Assembly (NCBI RefSeq): GCF_904063055.1
Contig: NZ_CAJFCN010000002.1
Span: forward strand, 62,001 to 126,000
Origin: Pseudomonas paracarnis
GTDB taxonomy: Bacteria > Pseudomonadota > Gammaproteobacteria > Pseudomonadales > Pseudomonadaceae
Reading direction: 5' to 3'
Length of the DNA: 64,000 nucleotides
Positions 19,384 through 28,825 of the stretch are shown here, piece by piece; the first letter of the stretch is position 1, and the number at the start of each line of letters is the position of its first letter. Made by a program: the position numbers and the translations under genes. The notes under the pieces are model-generated. The model was not told the DNA's origin. It worked only from the letters and a program-made list of their open reading frames with translations, and made no database searches.

Positions 19384-20268
19384 ATGCAAGCCGCCAACCC
19401 CCGCAAGGGGTACATCCTGGGCCTGAGCGCCTATGTCATCTGGGGTCTGTTCCCGCTCTACTTCAAAGCCATCGCCAGCGTGCCCGCCGCCGAGATCATC
19501 GTGCACCGCGTGTTGTGGTCGGCCCTGTTCGGTGGGCTGTTGCTGATGGTGTGGAAACATCCCGGCTGGTTTCGCGAACTGCGCGACAACCCCAAGCGCC
19601 TGGCGATCCTGGCCCTCAGCGGTTCGTTGATCGCCGCTAACTGGCTGACCTATGTGTGGTCGGTGAACACCGGGCGCATGCTTGAAGCGAGCCTGGGTTA
19701 CTACATCAACCCGCTGGTGAATGTGCTGCTGGGCATGCTGATCCTCGGCGAGCGCTTGCGCCGTTTGCAATGGGTAGCGGTGGGGTTGGCAGCGATAGGT
19801 GTGGCGCAGCAGGTGTGGCAAGTCGGTAGCCTGCCGTGGGTGTCGCTGGCGCTGGCGCTGACGTTCGGCTTCTACGGTTTGATCCGCAAGCAGGCGCCGG
19901 TCAAGGCGCTGCCAGGGCTGGTGGTGGAAACCTGGATGCTGGTACCCATTGCCGTCGCCTGGTTGTTGTTCAACCCGACCGCCCACAGCGCGCAACTGGC
20001 GTTCTGGAGCACCTCCGAGGCCTGGTGGCTGGTGGCCGCAGGCCCGGTGACGCTGATTCCCCTGGTGTGCTTCAACGCCGCTGCACGGCACTTGCCCTAC
20101 ACCGCCCTGGGCTTTTTGCAGTATGTGGCGCCGACGCTGGTGTTGCTCGAAGCCGTGCTGTTGTTCGGTGAACACCTGGCGCCGAGCACCTTGGTCGCCT
20201 TCGCCTTTATCTGGGCCGGGTTGGTGGTGTACAGCCTGGATGCCTGGCTGACCGTGCGTAAACGCTGA
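19384..20268 (+). CDS. rarD: RarD-type EamA permease
   Basis: 294 aa with ten predicted transmembrane segments in two five-helix EamA repeats (AYVIWGLFPLYFKAIASVPA near the N-terminus is the RarD signature). Inner-membrane drug/metabolite transporter superfamily; related RarD was linked to chloramphenicol sensitivity, but the physiological substrate is unknown. ATG 19384 is chosen over a frame extension to 19348. The 3' end is followed by a perfect hairpin (20288-20316) that belongs to the DnaA-box element described below. Confidence 0.9.
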   Translation: MQAANPRKGYILGLSAYVIWGLFPLYFKAIASVPAAEIIVHRVLWSALFGGLLLMVWKHPGWFRELRDNPKRLAILALSGSLIAANWLTYVWSVNTGRMLEASLGYYINPLVNVLLGMLILGERLRRLQWVAVGLAAIGVAQQVWQVGSLPWVSLALALTFGFYGLIRKQAPVKALPGLVVETWMLVPIAVAWLLFNPTAHSAQLAFWSTSEAWWLVAAGPVTLIPLVCFNAAARHLPYTALGFLQYVAPTLVLLEAVLLFGEHLAPSTLVAFAFIWAGLVVYSLDAWLTVRKR

Positions 20269-20456
20269 TCAAATAACGTACAAACCTCTGCAAGCCACGG
20301 CTTTCGTGGCTTGCAGCGTTCCACCCAAAGGTTATCCACAGCCTGATCCCCGCCATTTGTGCACAAGCCCTTGAAACTGCTCGTTTTTTGCTCAACTTGC
20401 GCAGAAGGCCGGCGGGCGTGGCCTGGCGTCGGGTCTCTACAGGTTATCCACAGGCC
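20266..20456 (+). repeat. Two hairpin plus DnaA-box units between rarD and gcvR
   Basis: Unit 1: TGATCAAATAA at the rarD stop, a perfect 12-bp inverted repeat (20288-20299/20305-20316; CAAGCC ... GGCTTG core with an 11-nt loop), then TTATCCACA at 20332-20340. Unit 2: stem AGGCC/GGCCT (20406-20410/20420-20424, 9-nt loop), then TTATCCACA at 20444-20452. Both boxes match the E. coli-type DnaA consensus exactly. The stretch CGTGGCTTGCAGCG reappears in the array at 55.5 kb. The hairpin may also serve as the rarD terminator, though it lacks a T-tract. Confidence 0.6.
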
Positions 20457-20490
20457 CATGCAAGATTTCCCTGCATAACCTTGTGGATCG

Positions 20491-21003
20491 TTATTCCTCC
20501 TGACGTAACTCCACCATCAAGTCATCGGCCAAGGTTTCCAAAGCCTCTTGCAGGGTTTCCAGCGATAGCGTGGCCGGCACTTGCAACAACGCCTCGGCGT
20601 TGAACAGCGGATCACCGCTCATGGGCGCCGGGCGCACATCGGTGCTCAGGCGTTCCAGGTTGACGCCCTGCTGGCTCAGCAGCGCGGTGATCTCACGCAC
20701 GATGCCCGAGCGGTCATTGCCCACCAGGGTCATCAGGATCGGCTTGGACGCCGATGCCTGGCCGCTGCTGCCCTCACCCACCAACACGCGAATGCCATGG
20801 ATGGATAAATCCTCCAATGCCCCCACCAATGCCTGGCGCTGCTCGCTCGGCACGCTCACCCGCAGGATCCCGGCAAACTGCCCGGCCATGTGCGCCATGC
20901 GGCTTTCCAGCCAGTTACCACCATGACTGGCAATGTTCTGCGCGATGCGTTCAACCAGGCCGGGTTTGTCGGCGGCGATAATAGTGAGTACAAGATGGTC
21001 CAT
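20491..21003 (-). CDS. GcvR-like ACT-domain protein (glycine cleavage system regulator)
   Basis: 170 aa with two tandem ACT domains (~1-80 and ~88-165; MDHLVLTIIAADKPGLVERI and ILMTLVGNDRSGIVREITAL). E. coli GcvR with this architecture antagonises GcvA and represses gcvTHP in the absence of glycine. No gcv genes are nearby, so the role is by family only. Converges on rarD; two DnaA-box units lie just past its stop. Confidence 0.85.
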   Translation of the reverse strand: MDHLVLTIIAADKPGLVERIAQNIASHGGNWLESRMAHMAGQFAGILRVSVPSEQRQALVGALEDLSIHGIRVLVGEGSSGQASASKPILMTLVGNDRSGIVREITALLSQQGVNLERLSTDVRPAPMSGDPLFNAEALLQVPATLSLETLQEALETLADDLMVELRQEE

Positions 21004-21248
21004 GGCGTAGTCCCTCGGTTGGTTGATCCTCGATTATAGACATGCCGCGTTTATCCAGAAGGGACGCGTGATCGTTAACGTCCATGGCAGGCAAGCCAGC
21101 TCCGCCAGACAAATCGTGTACCATTTTTATATTTATCTGGAACAATCCAATAGTTTTTTGAGAACATCCGGTTCTCCGCTGTGACCGTACGACCAAAGTG
21201 GGTCGCTAAACGACGTATTTAGTCTAATTTTCACAACCGCAAGTCATC

Positions 21249-21276
21249 ATGTAGTATGCCAAACCGTGCACTACAT
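21249..21276. promoter_or_regulatory. Inverted repeat upstream of glcB (possible operator)
   Basis: ATGTAGT (21249-21255) and ACTACAT (21270-21276) form a 7-bp inverted repeat with a 14-bp spacer, 48 bp before the glcB start, in a 320 bp AT-richer gap (21004-21323). Position suits a regulator of glcB. A second inverted repeat, GAGAAC/GTTCTC (21160-21176), and a single REP half (21085-21106) also lie in the gap. No regulator is identified. Confidence 0.35.
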
Positions 21277-21323
21277 AATGAAAATCTGATAAAGCGCATA
21301 AGCTCCGCAGAGTGAGGCAAGCA

Positions 21324-23501
21324 ATGACTGAACACGTTCAAGTCGGTGGCCTGCAGGTCGCCAAAGTCCTGTTCGACTTCGTGAACAACGAAGCCATTCC
21401 CGGTACCGGCATCACTGCCGACCAGTTCTGGGCCGGTGCCGACAAGGTCATCCATGACCTGGCCCCGAAGAACAAAGCCCTACTCGCCAAACGCGACGAC
21501 TTCCAGGCGCGGATCGATACCTGGCACCAGACCCACGCCGGCCAGGCCCATGACCCGGTGGCCTACAAAGCCTTCCTGCAAGACATCGGCTACCTGTTGC
21601 CAGAAGCCGCAGACTTTGAGGCCTCGACCCAAAACGTCGATGATGAGATCGCACGCATGGCCGGCCCACAGCTGGTCGTGCCGGTGATGAACGCCCGCTT
21701 CGCCCTCAATGCCTCGAATGCGCGCTGGGGCTCGCTGTACGACGCGCTCTATGGCACCGACGCCATCAGCGAAGCCAACGGCGCCGAGAAGGGCAAGGGC
21801 TATAACAAAGTGCGTGGCGACAAGGTGATTGCCTTCGCCCGCGCTTTCCTCGACGAGGCCGCACCGCTCAGCGCCGGCAGCCATGTCGATTCCACCGGCT
21901 ACAAAATCGTCGATGGCAAGCTGATCGTCAGCCTCAAAGGCGGCAGCAACAGCGGCCTGCGTGACGATGCCCAGTTGATCGGTTTCCAGGGCCCTGCGGC
22001 CGAGCCGATTGCGATCCTGCTCAAGCACAATGGCCTGCACTTCGAAATCCAGATCGACGCCAGCACCCCAGTCGGCCAAACCGACGCCGCAGGCGTCAAA
22101 GACGTGCTGATGGAAGCCGCGCTGACCACCATCATGGACTGCGAAGACTCTGTGGCCGCCGTCGACGCCGATGACAAAGTGGTGATCTACCGCAACTGGC
22201 TCGGCCTGATGAAGGGCGACCTGGCCGAAGAAGTGGCCAAGGGCGGCCAGACCTTCACCCGCACCATGAACCCTGACCGCGTCTACACCGGCGTGGATGG
22301 CAGCGACGTGACCCTGCACGGCCGTTCGCTGTTGTTCGTGCGCAACGTTGGCCACTTGATGACCATCGACGCGATCCTCGATAAAGACGGCAACGAAGTA
22401 CCCGAAGGCATCCTCGACGGCCTGATCACCAGCCTGGCGGCGATCCACAGCCTCAACGGCAACAACACCCGCAAGAACAGCCGCACCGGTTCTGTGTACA
22501 TCGTGAAACCGAAGATGCACGGCCCGGAAGAAGCCGCGTTCACCAACGAACTGTTCGGTCGCATCGAAGAGGTGCTGAACCTGGCGCGCAATACCCTCAA
22601 GGTCGGGATCATGGACGAGGAGCGCCGCACCACGGTCAACCTCAAGGCCTGCATCAAGGCGGCCAGCGAGCGCGTGGTGTTTATCAACACCGGTTTCCTC
22701 GACCGCACTGGTGATGAAATCCACACCTCCATGGAAGCCGGCGCGATGGTGCGCAAGGCGGCCATGAAGGCGGAAAAATGGATCGGCGCCTATGAGAACT
22801 GGAACGTCGATATCGGCCTGAGCACCGGCCTGCAAGGGCGTGCACAAATCGGTAAAGGCATGTGGGCCATGCCCGACCTGATGGCTTTGATGCTTGAGCA
22901 GAAAATCGCCCACCCGTTGGCCGGTGCCAACACCGCCTGGGTACCGTCGCCGACCGCTGCGGCCCTGCATGCGTTGCACTACCACAAGGTTGATGTGTTT
23001 GCCCGCCAGGCCGAACTGGCCAAGCGCGAGCGCGCTTCGGTGGACGATATCCTCACCATTCCTCTGGCCAGCAACACCGATTGGTCCGAAGAAGAGATCC
23101 GCAACGAACTGGACAACAACGCCCAGGGCATCCTCGGCTATGTGGTGCGTTGGATCGACCAGGGTGTGGGCTGCTCCAAGGTGCCGGACATCAACGATGT
23201 CGGCCTGATGGAAGACCGCGCCACCCTGCGCATTTCCAGCCAGCACATCGCCAACTGGCTGCGCCACGGCATCGTCAACGAAGCTCAAGTGATGGACAGC
23301 CTCAAGCGCATGGCGCCGGTGGTGGACCGCCAGAATGCCGGGGATGCGTTGTACCGCCCACTGGCTCCGGACTTCGACAGCAACATCGCGTTCCAGGCAG
23401 CGGTGGAGTTGGTGATTGAAGGGACCAAGCAGCCCAATGGCTATACCGAGCCGGTGTTGCATCGCAGGCGTCGGGAGTTCAAGGCCAAGAACGGCCTGTA
23501 A
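21324..23501 (+). CDS. glcB: Malate synthase G
   Basis: 725 aa, the usual length of malate synthase G. Condenses acetyl-CoA with glyoxylate to malate in the glyoxylate bypass, and serves growth on acetate, fatty acids and C2 compounds. Family motifs are the [17 protein letters not shown]g-binding loop, GLMKGDL, and [20 protein letters not shown] near the active site. I use ATG 21324; a GTG four codons upstream (21312) lies in frame. It complements the acyl-CoA dehydrogenases 12-18 kb away by consuming beta-oxidation acetyl-CoA. A clear terminator follows. Confidence 0.97.
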   Translation: MTEHVQVGGLQVAKVLFDFVNNEAIPGTGITADQFWAGADKVIHDLAPKNKALLAKRDDFQARIDTWHQTHAGQAHDPVAYKAFLQDIGYLLPEAADFEASTQNVDDEIARMAGPQLVVPVMNARFALNASNARWGSLYDALYGTDAISEANGAEKGKGYNKVRGDKVIAFARAFLDEAAPLSAGSHVDSTGYKIVDGKLIVSLKGGSNSGLRDDAQLIGFQGPAAEPIAILLKHNGLHFEIQIDASTPVGQTDAAGVKDVLMEAALTTIMDCEDSVAAVDADDKVVIYRNWLGLMKGDLAEEVAKGGQTFTRTMNPDRVYTGVDGSDVTLHGRSLLFVRNVGHLMTIDAILDKDGNEVPEGILDGLITSLAAIHSLNGNNTRKNSRTGSVYIVKPKMHGPEEAAFTNELFGRIEEVLNLARNTLKVGIMDEERRTTVNLKACIKAASERVVFINTGFLDRTGDEIHTSMEAGAMVRKAAMKAEKWIGAYENWNVDIGLSTGLQGRAQIGKGMWAMPDLMALMLEQKIAHPLAGANTAWVPSPTAAALHALHYHKVDVFARQAELAKRERASVDDILTIPLASNTDWSEEEIRNELDNNAQGILGYVVRWIDQGVGCSKVPDINDVGLMEDRATLRISSQHIANWLRHGIVNEAQVMDSLKRMAPVVDRQNAGDALYRPLAPDFDSNIAFQAAVELVIEGTKQPNGYTEPVLHRRRREFKAKNGL

Positions 23502-23504
23502 TGG

Positions 23505-23540
23505 AAAAAAGCCCTGATCGAAAGATCGGGGCTTTTTTAT
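23505..23540 (+). terminator. glcB terminator
   Basis: AAAAAA, then GCCCTGATC-GAAA-GATCGGGGC, then T6, starting 4 nt after the glcB stop. Confidence 0.92.
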
Positions 23541-23570
23541 CAGGTGTGTCAGTTAGACCGCGTTGCCTGA

Positions 23571-23640
23571 ATCGCAGGCAAGCCAGCTCCCACAGGGGGA
23601 TGCATTTCAAATGTGGGAGCCGGGCTTACCCGCGAAGAGG
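23571..23640. repeat. REP doublet (mixed subtypes)
   Basis: CAGGCAAGCCAGCTCCCACA paired with a different variant, GTGGGAGCCGGGCTTACCCG, ~18 nt apart. The two halves belong to different sequence subtypes. Confidence 0.75.
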
Positions 23641-23660
23641 CCAGGCCAGTCACCCCACAC

Positions 23661-24128
23661 TCAGGGCACCATCCCCAACTCCCGCTTTACCAACTTCGCC
23701 AACTTCACGCTATCAATCGGCTTGAGCAAGAAATCCACCACGCTCAAATGCATCGCATCAATCACATCCGGCGCTTCCGCGTCTCCAGACATGATGATGA
23801 TCGGCAACGCCGCACGGGTGGACTCACGCACCTGGCGGATCAATTCCAGGCCATTGCTGGGCGCCATGCGCAGGTCGGTGATCAGCAAACCGATGGAACT
23901 GCTCGTCTTCAACAAATCCCACGCAGCCTCGCCACTTTCGGCAGTCATGCAGCGAATACCATCGAGCCCAAGGATTTCCGCCAGCAATTCACGCGCGTCC
24001 TTGTCGTCGTCCACGATCAAAACGCGTTGGGGGGGTAAATCGGGCTCCAGCATCACGGCGCTCAGCGCCTCGCGCTCGGCATCACTCAAAATATCGTGGT
24101 CGGACATACGTTTCTCAGCAGTTCTCAT
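23661..24128 (-). CDS. Stand-alone response regulator (CheY-like receiver)
   Basis: 155 aa from ATG 24128 (GGGAG 6 nt upstream); ATG 24107 is an alternative. A ~25-residue N-terminal extension is followed by one receiver domain: acidic pocket VLIVDDDKDA, phospho-acceptor Asp in LLITDLRM, Thr/Ser in IIIMSGDAEA and Lys in FLLKPID. There is no output domain, so it probably acts by protein-protein contact. No histidine kinase is adjacent. Divergent from the CBS/DUF294 gene. Confidence 0.85.
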   Translation of the reverse strand: MRTAEKRMSDHDILSDAEREALSAVMLEPDLPPQRVLIVDDDKDARELLAEILGLDGIRCMTAESGEAAWDLLKTSSSIGLLITDLRMAPSNGLELIRQVRESTRAALPIIIMSGDAEAPDVIDAMHLSVVDFLLKPIDSVKLAKLVKRELGMVP

Positions 24129-24314
24129 CAATCTCCCAGCACACTCGTCAGACATCTGCGGAAGGGCGAACAATGTGCACTTCGTCGGAAAGTTTGCCTA
24201 GTGGGCTTTCTACGGGTTTTGGACGATTGTCATGTAAGGTTTTTCCCTAGTTTTGCGCGGTATTCCTCGACCTAGACTTACGTCCAATGGGCACCCACTG
24301 CGCAGGAGTCGACC

Positions 24315-26276
24315 ATGCAGCACGATAACGACAAAAACACTGCGGTCACTGTTATGAGTAAAGCTGATGCATTCGCACAGGCGGGTAAAACCGCTGTGTT
24401 GCAGAACATCCACGGCACCCTGCAATTCCTGCAACGCTTCCCGCCGTTCAACCAGATGGAACAGGCGCACCTGGCTTTCCTGGTGGAACAGTGCCAACTG
24501 CGTTTCTACGGCCCCGGCGACAGCATCCTCAAACCGTCGGGCGGCCCGGTCGAGCACTTTTATATCGTCAAGCAGGGGCGGGTCGTGGGTGAGCGGCCAG
24601 ACTCGGCAGACACCACCTTTGAAATCGCCACCGGCGAATGCTTCCCCCTCGCCGCCTTGCTGGGTGAGCGCGCGACCCGTACAGAACACAAAGCCGCTGA
24701 AGACACCTTTTGCCTGCAATTGAACAAACCGGCCTTTATCAAGCTGTTCGCCCTGTCCAGCCCGTTTCGTGATTTCGCCTTGCGCGGGGTCAGCAGCCTG
24801 CTCGACCAGGTCAACCAGCAGGTACAGCAAAAAGCCGTGGAAACCCTCGGCACCCAATATTCCTTGAATACCCGCCTGGGTGAATTGGCCATGCGCCACC
24901 CGGTCACCTGCAGCCCGCACACACCGTTGCGCGAAGCGGTGACCTTGATGCACGAACAGCAAGTCGGCAGCATTGTGATCGTCAACGAACACAAGGCGCC
25001 CCTGGGCATCTTCACCCTGCGCGATCTGCGCCAGGTGGTCGCCGATGGCACCAGCGACTTCAGCCAGAGCATTGCCGGGCACATGACCCAGGCGCCGTTT
25101 TACTTGAGCCCGGAGCACAGCGCGTTCGACGCGGCCATCGCCATGACCGAACGGCATATCGCCCATGTGTGCCTGGTGCAAGACCAGCGCCTGTGTGGCG
25201 TGGTCTCCGAGCGTGACTTGTTTTCCTTGCAGCGTGTGGACCTGGTGCACCTGGCCCGCACCATCCGCAACGCGCCCCGGGTGGAAAACCTGGTGGCGAT
25301 TCGCGGTGAAATCGGCCAGTTGGTGGAGCGCATGCTCGCCCATGGCGCCTCATCCACCCAGATCACCCACATCATTACGCTGCTCAACGACCACACCGTG
25401 TGCCGGGTGATCGAGCTGACCCTCGCGGAAAAAGGCGACCCCGGCGTGCCCTTCAGTTGGCTGTGTTTTGGCAGCGAAGGCCGCCGCGAACAAACGCTGT
25501 ACACCGACCAGGACAACGGCATCCTGTTCGAGGCCAAGGACGCCGTCGAAGCCGCCGACAGGCGTGAGCTCTTGCTACCGCTGGCGCAGCACATCAACCA
25601 AAGCCTGGCGCTGTGCGGCTTCAGCCTGTGCAAGGGCAATATCATGGCCGGCAACCCCGAGCTGTGCTTGTCCCGCGTGGAGTGGGCGCGGCGCTTCGGC
25701 GCGTTCATTCGTGAGGCGACGCCGGAAAACCTGCTGGGCTCAAGCATCTATTTTGACTTGCGCGTGGTGTGGGGCGAAGAGCGCGGTTGCGAGCAACTGC
25801 GCCAGGGCATTCTCGATCAGGTGGCGGATAACCGCTTGTTCCAACGCATGCTGGCCGAAAACGCGCTACTACGACGCCCGCCGGTAGGGCGTTTTCGCGA
25901 GTTCGTGCTGACCCGCAAAAATGGCGAAAAGGCCACCCTCGACCTCAAGGTGCAGGGCCTTACGCCTTTTGTAGATGGCGCGCGCCTGTTGGCCCTGGCC
26001 AATGGCATCCACGCCAACAACACCCTGGAACGCCTGCGCCAGTTGGTGGATAAGGCCGTGATCGAACCCCTGGATGGCGCCGCCTATGAAGAGGCCTACC
26101 ACTTTATCCAGCAGACCCGCATGCAGCAGCACCAATTGCAGACCCGCGAGAACCTGCCCTATTCCAACCGCGTCGACCCCGACAGCCTCAACCACCTGGA
26201 CCGGCGCATCCTGCGTGAGTCCCTGCGCCAGGCCCAACGCCTGCAAAGCAGCCTGAGCTTGCGGTATCAGCTATGA
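24315..26276 (+). CDS. cNMP-binding/CBS/DUF294 putative signalling nucleotidyltransferase
   Basis: 653 aa. Order of domains: cyclic-nucleotide-binding-like cupin (~40-150, YGPGDSILKPSGGPVEHFYIV), two CBS domains (~190-320), DUF294 nucleotidyltransferase-like core with CFGSEGRREQTLYTDQDNGI (~390-410; the GSxxRxE...TDQD pattern of GlnD-type transferases), and a DUF294 C-terminal helical domain (~510-645). It likely senses adenine nucleotides and modifies a partner protein. AGGAG precedes the ATG. It overlaps the exonuclease gene downstream by 4 nt (ATGA); such DUF294-exonuclease pairs recur in Pseudomonas. Confidence 0.88.
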   Translation: MQHDNDKNTAVTVMSKADAFAQAGKTAVLQNIHGTLQFLQRFPPFNQMEQAHLAFLVEQCQLRFYGPGDSILKPSGGPVEHFYIVKQGRVVGERPDSADTTFEIATGECFPLAALLGERATRTEHKAAEDTFCLQLNKPAFIKLFALSSPFRDFALRGVSSLLDQVNQQVQQKAVETLGTQYSLNTRLGELAMRHPVTCSPHTPLREAVTLMHEQQVGSIVIVNEHKAPLGIFTLRDLRQVVADGTSDFSQSIAGHMTQAPFYLSPEHSAFDAAIAMTERHIAHVCLVQDQRLCGVVSERDLFSLQRVDLVHLARTIRNAPRVENLVAIRGEIGQLVERMLAHGASSTQITHIITLLNDHTVCRVIELTLAEKGDPGVPFSWLCFGSEGRREQTLYTDQDNGILFEAKDAVEAADRRELLLPLAQHINQSLALCGFSLCKGNIMAGNPELCLSRVEWARRFGAFIREATPENLLGSSIYFDLRVVWGEERGCEQLRQGILDQVADNRLFQRMLAENALLRRPPVGRFREFVLTRKNGEKATLDLKVQGLTPFVDGARLLALANGIHANNTLERLRQLVDKAVIEPLDGAAYEEAYHFIQQTRMQQHQLQTRENLPYSNRVDPDSLNHLDRRILRESLRQAQRLQSSLSLRYQL

Positions 26277-26980
26277 GTTTGTTTGGCTGGCTGCGCGCGA
26301 AAAAGCCCGGGCTCAACGCTGCGCAACAGCAGCGCCTGGAGCATTTACCCAAGCCCGCCGAACTGGGCAACGGCCCATTGCGCAGCCAGCGCTGGGTAGT
26401 GGTGGACCTGGAAACCAGCGGCCTGAACCTTCACCGCGACCAGGTGCTGTCCATCGGCGCCGTGGTCATCGAAGACGGTGCGGTGGATTTCTCCCAACTG
26501 TTCGAACGCACCCTGCAGCGCACCGACACCAAGCTCAGCCCCAGTGTGCTGATCCACGGGTTGGGGCCCAGTGCAATTGCCGCCGGCAGCGACCCGGCCG
26601 AGGCGTTGCTGGATTTCATGGCGTTCGTGGGCGACAGCCCTCTGCTGGCTTTTCATGCGCCGTTTGATCAACACATGCTGTGCCGGGCGCTCAAGGACAG
26701 CCTGGGGTATCGCCTGGCCCATCCATTCCTGGATGTGGCAGACCTGGCTCCGCTGTTGTGCCCTGAGGCGCATATCCGCGAGGCCGGGCTGGATGATTGG
26801 CTCAACCACTTCAGGCTACAGGCTGGCGAACGCCACCATGCCAGCGCCGATGCACTGGCGACGGCAGAGCTGATGCTGATCCTGTTCAGCCGTGCGCGGC
26901 AGCAACAGATAGACACGCCCCAGACGCTGCAAGAGCGTTTGGCCCAATGGAAACGGCGCAAACAGTCCCCTTCCCTTTAA
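26273..26980 (+). CDS. 3'-5' exonuclease, DnaQ-like (DEDDh)
   Basis: 235 aa. ExoI VVVDLETSGLNLHRDQVLSI (Asp/Glu pair), ExoII FHAPFDQHMLCRAL, and ExoIII HHASADALATAEL (His and Asp five residues apart) give a complete DEDDh catalytic set. Resembles the stand-alone PolC/DnaQ exonucleases rather than the polymerase III epsilon subunit. Translationally coupled to the CBS/DUF294 protein, suggesting joint action on nucleic-acid or nucleotide turnover (inference). Confidence 0.88.
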   Translation: MSLFGWLRAKKPGLNAAQQQRLEHLPKPAELGNGPLRSQRWVVVDLETSGLNLHRDQVLSIGAVVIEDGAVDFSQLFERTLQRTDTKLSPSVLIHGLGPSAIAAGSDPAEALLDFMAFVGDSPLLAFHAPFDQHMLCRALKDSLGYRLAHPFLDVADLAPLLCPEAHIREAGLDDWLNHFRLQAGERHHASADALATAELMLILFSRARQQQIDTPQTLQERLAQWKRRKQSPSL

Positions 26981-26987
26981 CGCTTCG

Positions 26988-27041
26988 CGCCCGACGCGGA
27001 GCATCGCGGGATGCATTCCCACGCCGAGCGTGGGAACGATC
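26988..27041. repeat. Partial GTTCCCACGC-type repeat
   Basis: Only the right half of the ~105 bp palindromic repeat is present (GACGCGGAGCATCGCGGGAT, then ATTCCCACGCCGAGCGTGGGAACGATCA without its left arm). Confidence 0.7.
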
Positions 27042-27085
27042 ACCCGACAGACGCCAATTGCGCCCACCCCACGCCTCTGCGACAA

Positions 27086-27108
27086 TCGCGAATAATTCTC
27101 GTTAGTTT
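27086..27108 (+). promoter_or_regulatory. Likely Fur box upstream of the fecI-like gene
   Basis: TCGCGAATAATTCTCGTTAG resembles the Pseudomonas Fur operator (GCAAATAATTCTCATTTGC-like, centred on AATTCTC), about 30-50 nt before the sigma-factor start. Iron repression of the sigma/anti-sigma pair is standard in this family. Confidence 0.65.
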
Positions 27109-27134
27109 AAACCTCTTGTTTATTCGGTGATGCC

Positions 27135-27653
27135 TTGTCGTCGGTCCAGACCCCACGCAGTGAGCTTGTTGGTGCGTTATATCGCGACCACCGTGGCTGG
27201 CTGTTGGCTTGGCTGCGACGCAACGTGGGGTGCCCAAGCCGCGCCGAAGACCTGAGCCAGGACACCTTCATGCGCCTGCTGGGCCGTGACGAGTTGCGCG
27301 AGCCCCGCGAACCGCGGGCGTTCCTGGTGGCCATCGCCAAGGGTTTGCTGTTCGACTATTTCCGACGTGCGGCCCTGGAACAGGCCTACCTCACCGAATT
27401 GATGCTGATCCCGGAAAGCGAACAGCCTTCGCCGGAAGCCCAGCAACTGATCCTCGAAGACCTCAAGGCCATCGACCGCCTGCTCGGCAAACTGTCGAGC
27501 AAGGCCCGCGCCGCGTTCCTCTATAACCGCCTCGACGGCCTGGGCCATGCCGAAATCGCCCAGCGCCTGGGCGTGTCGGTGCCCCGCGTGCGCCAATACC
27601 TGGCCCAGGGCATTCGCCAGTGCTACATCGCACTGTATGGCGAGCCGTCGTGA
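27135..27653 (+). CDS. ECF sigma factor, FecI type (FiuI-like)
   Basis: 172 aa. Region 2 (LYRDHRGWLLAWLRRNVGCP, AEDLSQDTFMRLL) and region 4 (LGHAEIAQRLGVSVPRVRQY) of the iron-starvation FecI group. It should direct RNA polymerase to the receptor gene downstream when the cognate siderophore binds. The start is a TTG, with no clear ribosome site; no ATG or GTG start lies in frame between it and the conserved LYRDH segment. Its stop overlaps the FecR start (GTGA). Gene order and nearby glcB match PAO1 fiuI-fiuR-fiuA (PA0472-0470, from memory). Confidence 0.9.
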   Translation: MSSVQTPRSELVGALYRDHRGWLLAWLRRNVGCPSRAEDLSQDTFMRLLGRDELREPREPRAFLVAIAKGLLFDYFRRAALEQAYLTELMLIPESEQPSPEAQQLILEDLKAIDRLLGKLSSKARAAFLYNRLDGLGHAEIAQRLGVSVPRVRQYLAQGIRQCYIALYGEPS

Positions 27654-28618
27654 CCGCGATCGGCTCCAAACCGGTGTCGTCGCGCGTGCTGGATGCCGCG
27701 ATTGCCTGGCAGCTGTCCCTCGACTCGGGCGACGGCAGCGCGGTGGAACAGGAAGAGTTCAGCAAGTGGCTGGCCAGTGATGAGGAACACGCCCGCGCCT
27801 GGCGCCAGTTGGGCATGCTCGACCAGCGTTTCAGTGTGGCCTCGGGCCCGGCTCGGGCGGCGCTGCTGCAGTCGCGCCACGGCATTCGCCAGCGCGTGCG
27901 CAAACTGGGCCGGGGCTTGGCCAGTATCGTGCTGATGTGCGGCCTGGCGCTGTTTGCCGGTGAGCGTTACGTGCCTATTCACTATTGGCTGGCCGACCAG
28001 CGCACCGCCACCGGTGAACAGCGCACGCTGAAGCTGGCGGACGGCACGCGGATCAACCTCAACACCCACAGCGCCATTGATGTGCGCTTCGACGAAACAC
28101 GCCGCTTGATCGTGTTGCAGGCAGGCGAAATTCTCGTCGAAACCGGCCACGACGATTCACGCCCTTTCTACGTGCAAACCCGCGACGGCAGCCTGCGGGC
28201 GCTGGGTACTCGGTTTATCGTCAAGCGCGAAGACGACGCTACGCGCCTGAGTGTGTTGCAGTCAGCCGTGGCCGCCCAGCCCGAGGCGTTGCACCACGAA
28301 CAGGTGTTCAAGGCGGGCCAGCAGGTGCTGATGCGCAGCGACGGCCTTGGCCCGTTGCTGGCCGTCACCCCGGCCACCGATGCCTGGACGCGCGGCATGC
28401 TGGTAGTGGACAACGCTCGGCTGGGGGATGTGATCGAGGAGTTGGCGCGCTATCGCACCGGCTACCTGGGGGTGGATAACAACGTGGCCGACCTGCGCAT
28501 CACCGGCAGTTTCCCGCTGCATGACACCACGTTGGCATTGAATGCGCTGTTGCCGACTTTGCCGGTGCAGATCGAGCAGCACACGCCGTGGTGGGTGACC
28601 GTCAAGGGTAAGCCTTAG
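27650..28618 (+). CDS. FecR-type anti-sigma factor (FiuR-like)
   Basis: 322 aa from GTG 27650, overlapping the sigma stop. N-terminal DUF4880 anti-sigma segment (~10-55), one transmembrane helix (~88-106, ASIVLMCGLALFAG), a periplasmic FecR domain (~115-205, LADGTRINLNTHSAIDVRF) and a C-terminal STN-like domain that contacts the receptor's signalling domain. It carries the siderophore signal from outer membrane to sigma factor. Confidence 0.92.
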   Translation: MTAIGSKPVSSRVLDAAIAWQLSLDSGDGSAVEQEEFSKWLASDEEHARAWRQLGMLDQRFSVASGPARAALLQSRHGIRQRVRKLGRGLASIVLMCGLALFAGERYVPIHYWLADQRTATGEQRTLKLADGTRINLNTHSAIDVRFDETRRLIVLQAGEILVETGHDDSRPFYVQTRDGSLRALGTRFIVKREDDATRLSVLQSAVAAQPEALHHEQVFKAGQQVLMRSDGLGPLLAVTPATDAWTRGMLVVDNARLGDVIEELARYRTGYLGVDNNVADLRITGSFPLHDTTLALNALLPTLPVQIEQHTPWWVTVKGKP

Positions 28619-28641
28619 GTCCTGCAGCGCCTGGGCGATTG

Positions 28642-28720
28642 CTATCGCAGGCAAGCCAGCTCCCACATTTCGAATTGCGAACACCTTCAACTGTAGGAGC
28701 TGGCTTGCCTGCGATGAGGC
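28642..28720. repeat. REP doublet
   Basis: Inverted GCAGGCAAGCCAGCTCCCAC / GTAGGAGCTGGCTTGCCTGC pair in the 207 bp gap between the FecR-like and receptor genes. Confidence 0.85.
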
Positions 28721-28787
28721 CCTCAAGCACACCTGCGAAAAATATTTTCACTCACCCCTATCACTTTTCGATTCTCGCTCGGCACCT

Positions 28788-28812
28788 AGGCAATTGAGAA
28801 ATATTTCCATTC
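28788..28812 (+). promoter_or_regulatory. AT-rich possible Fur/sigma promoter site before the receptor gene
   Basis: GGCAATTGAGAAATATTTCC lies just upstream of the ribosome site (CAGGAG) of the receptor gene. It has a weak Fur-box-like AT pattern and sits where the FecI-type sigma would initiate. Confidence 0.35.
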
Positions 28813-28825
28813 AGGAGCCGCCCTT

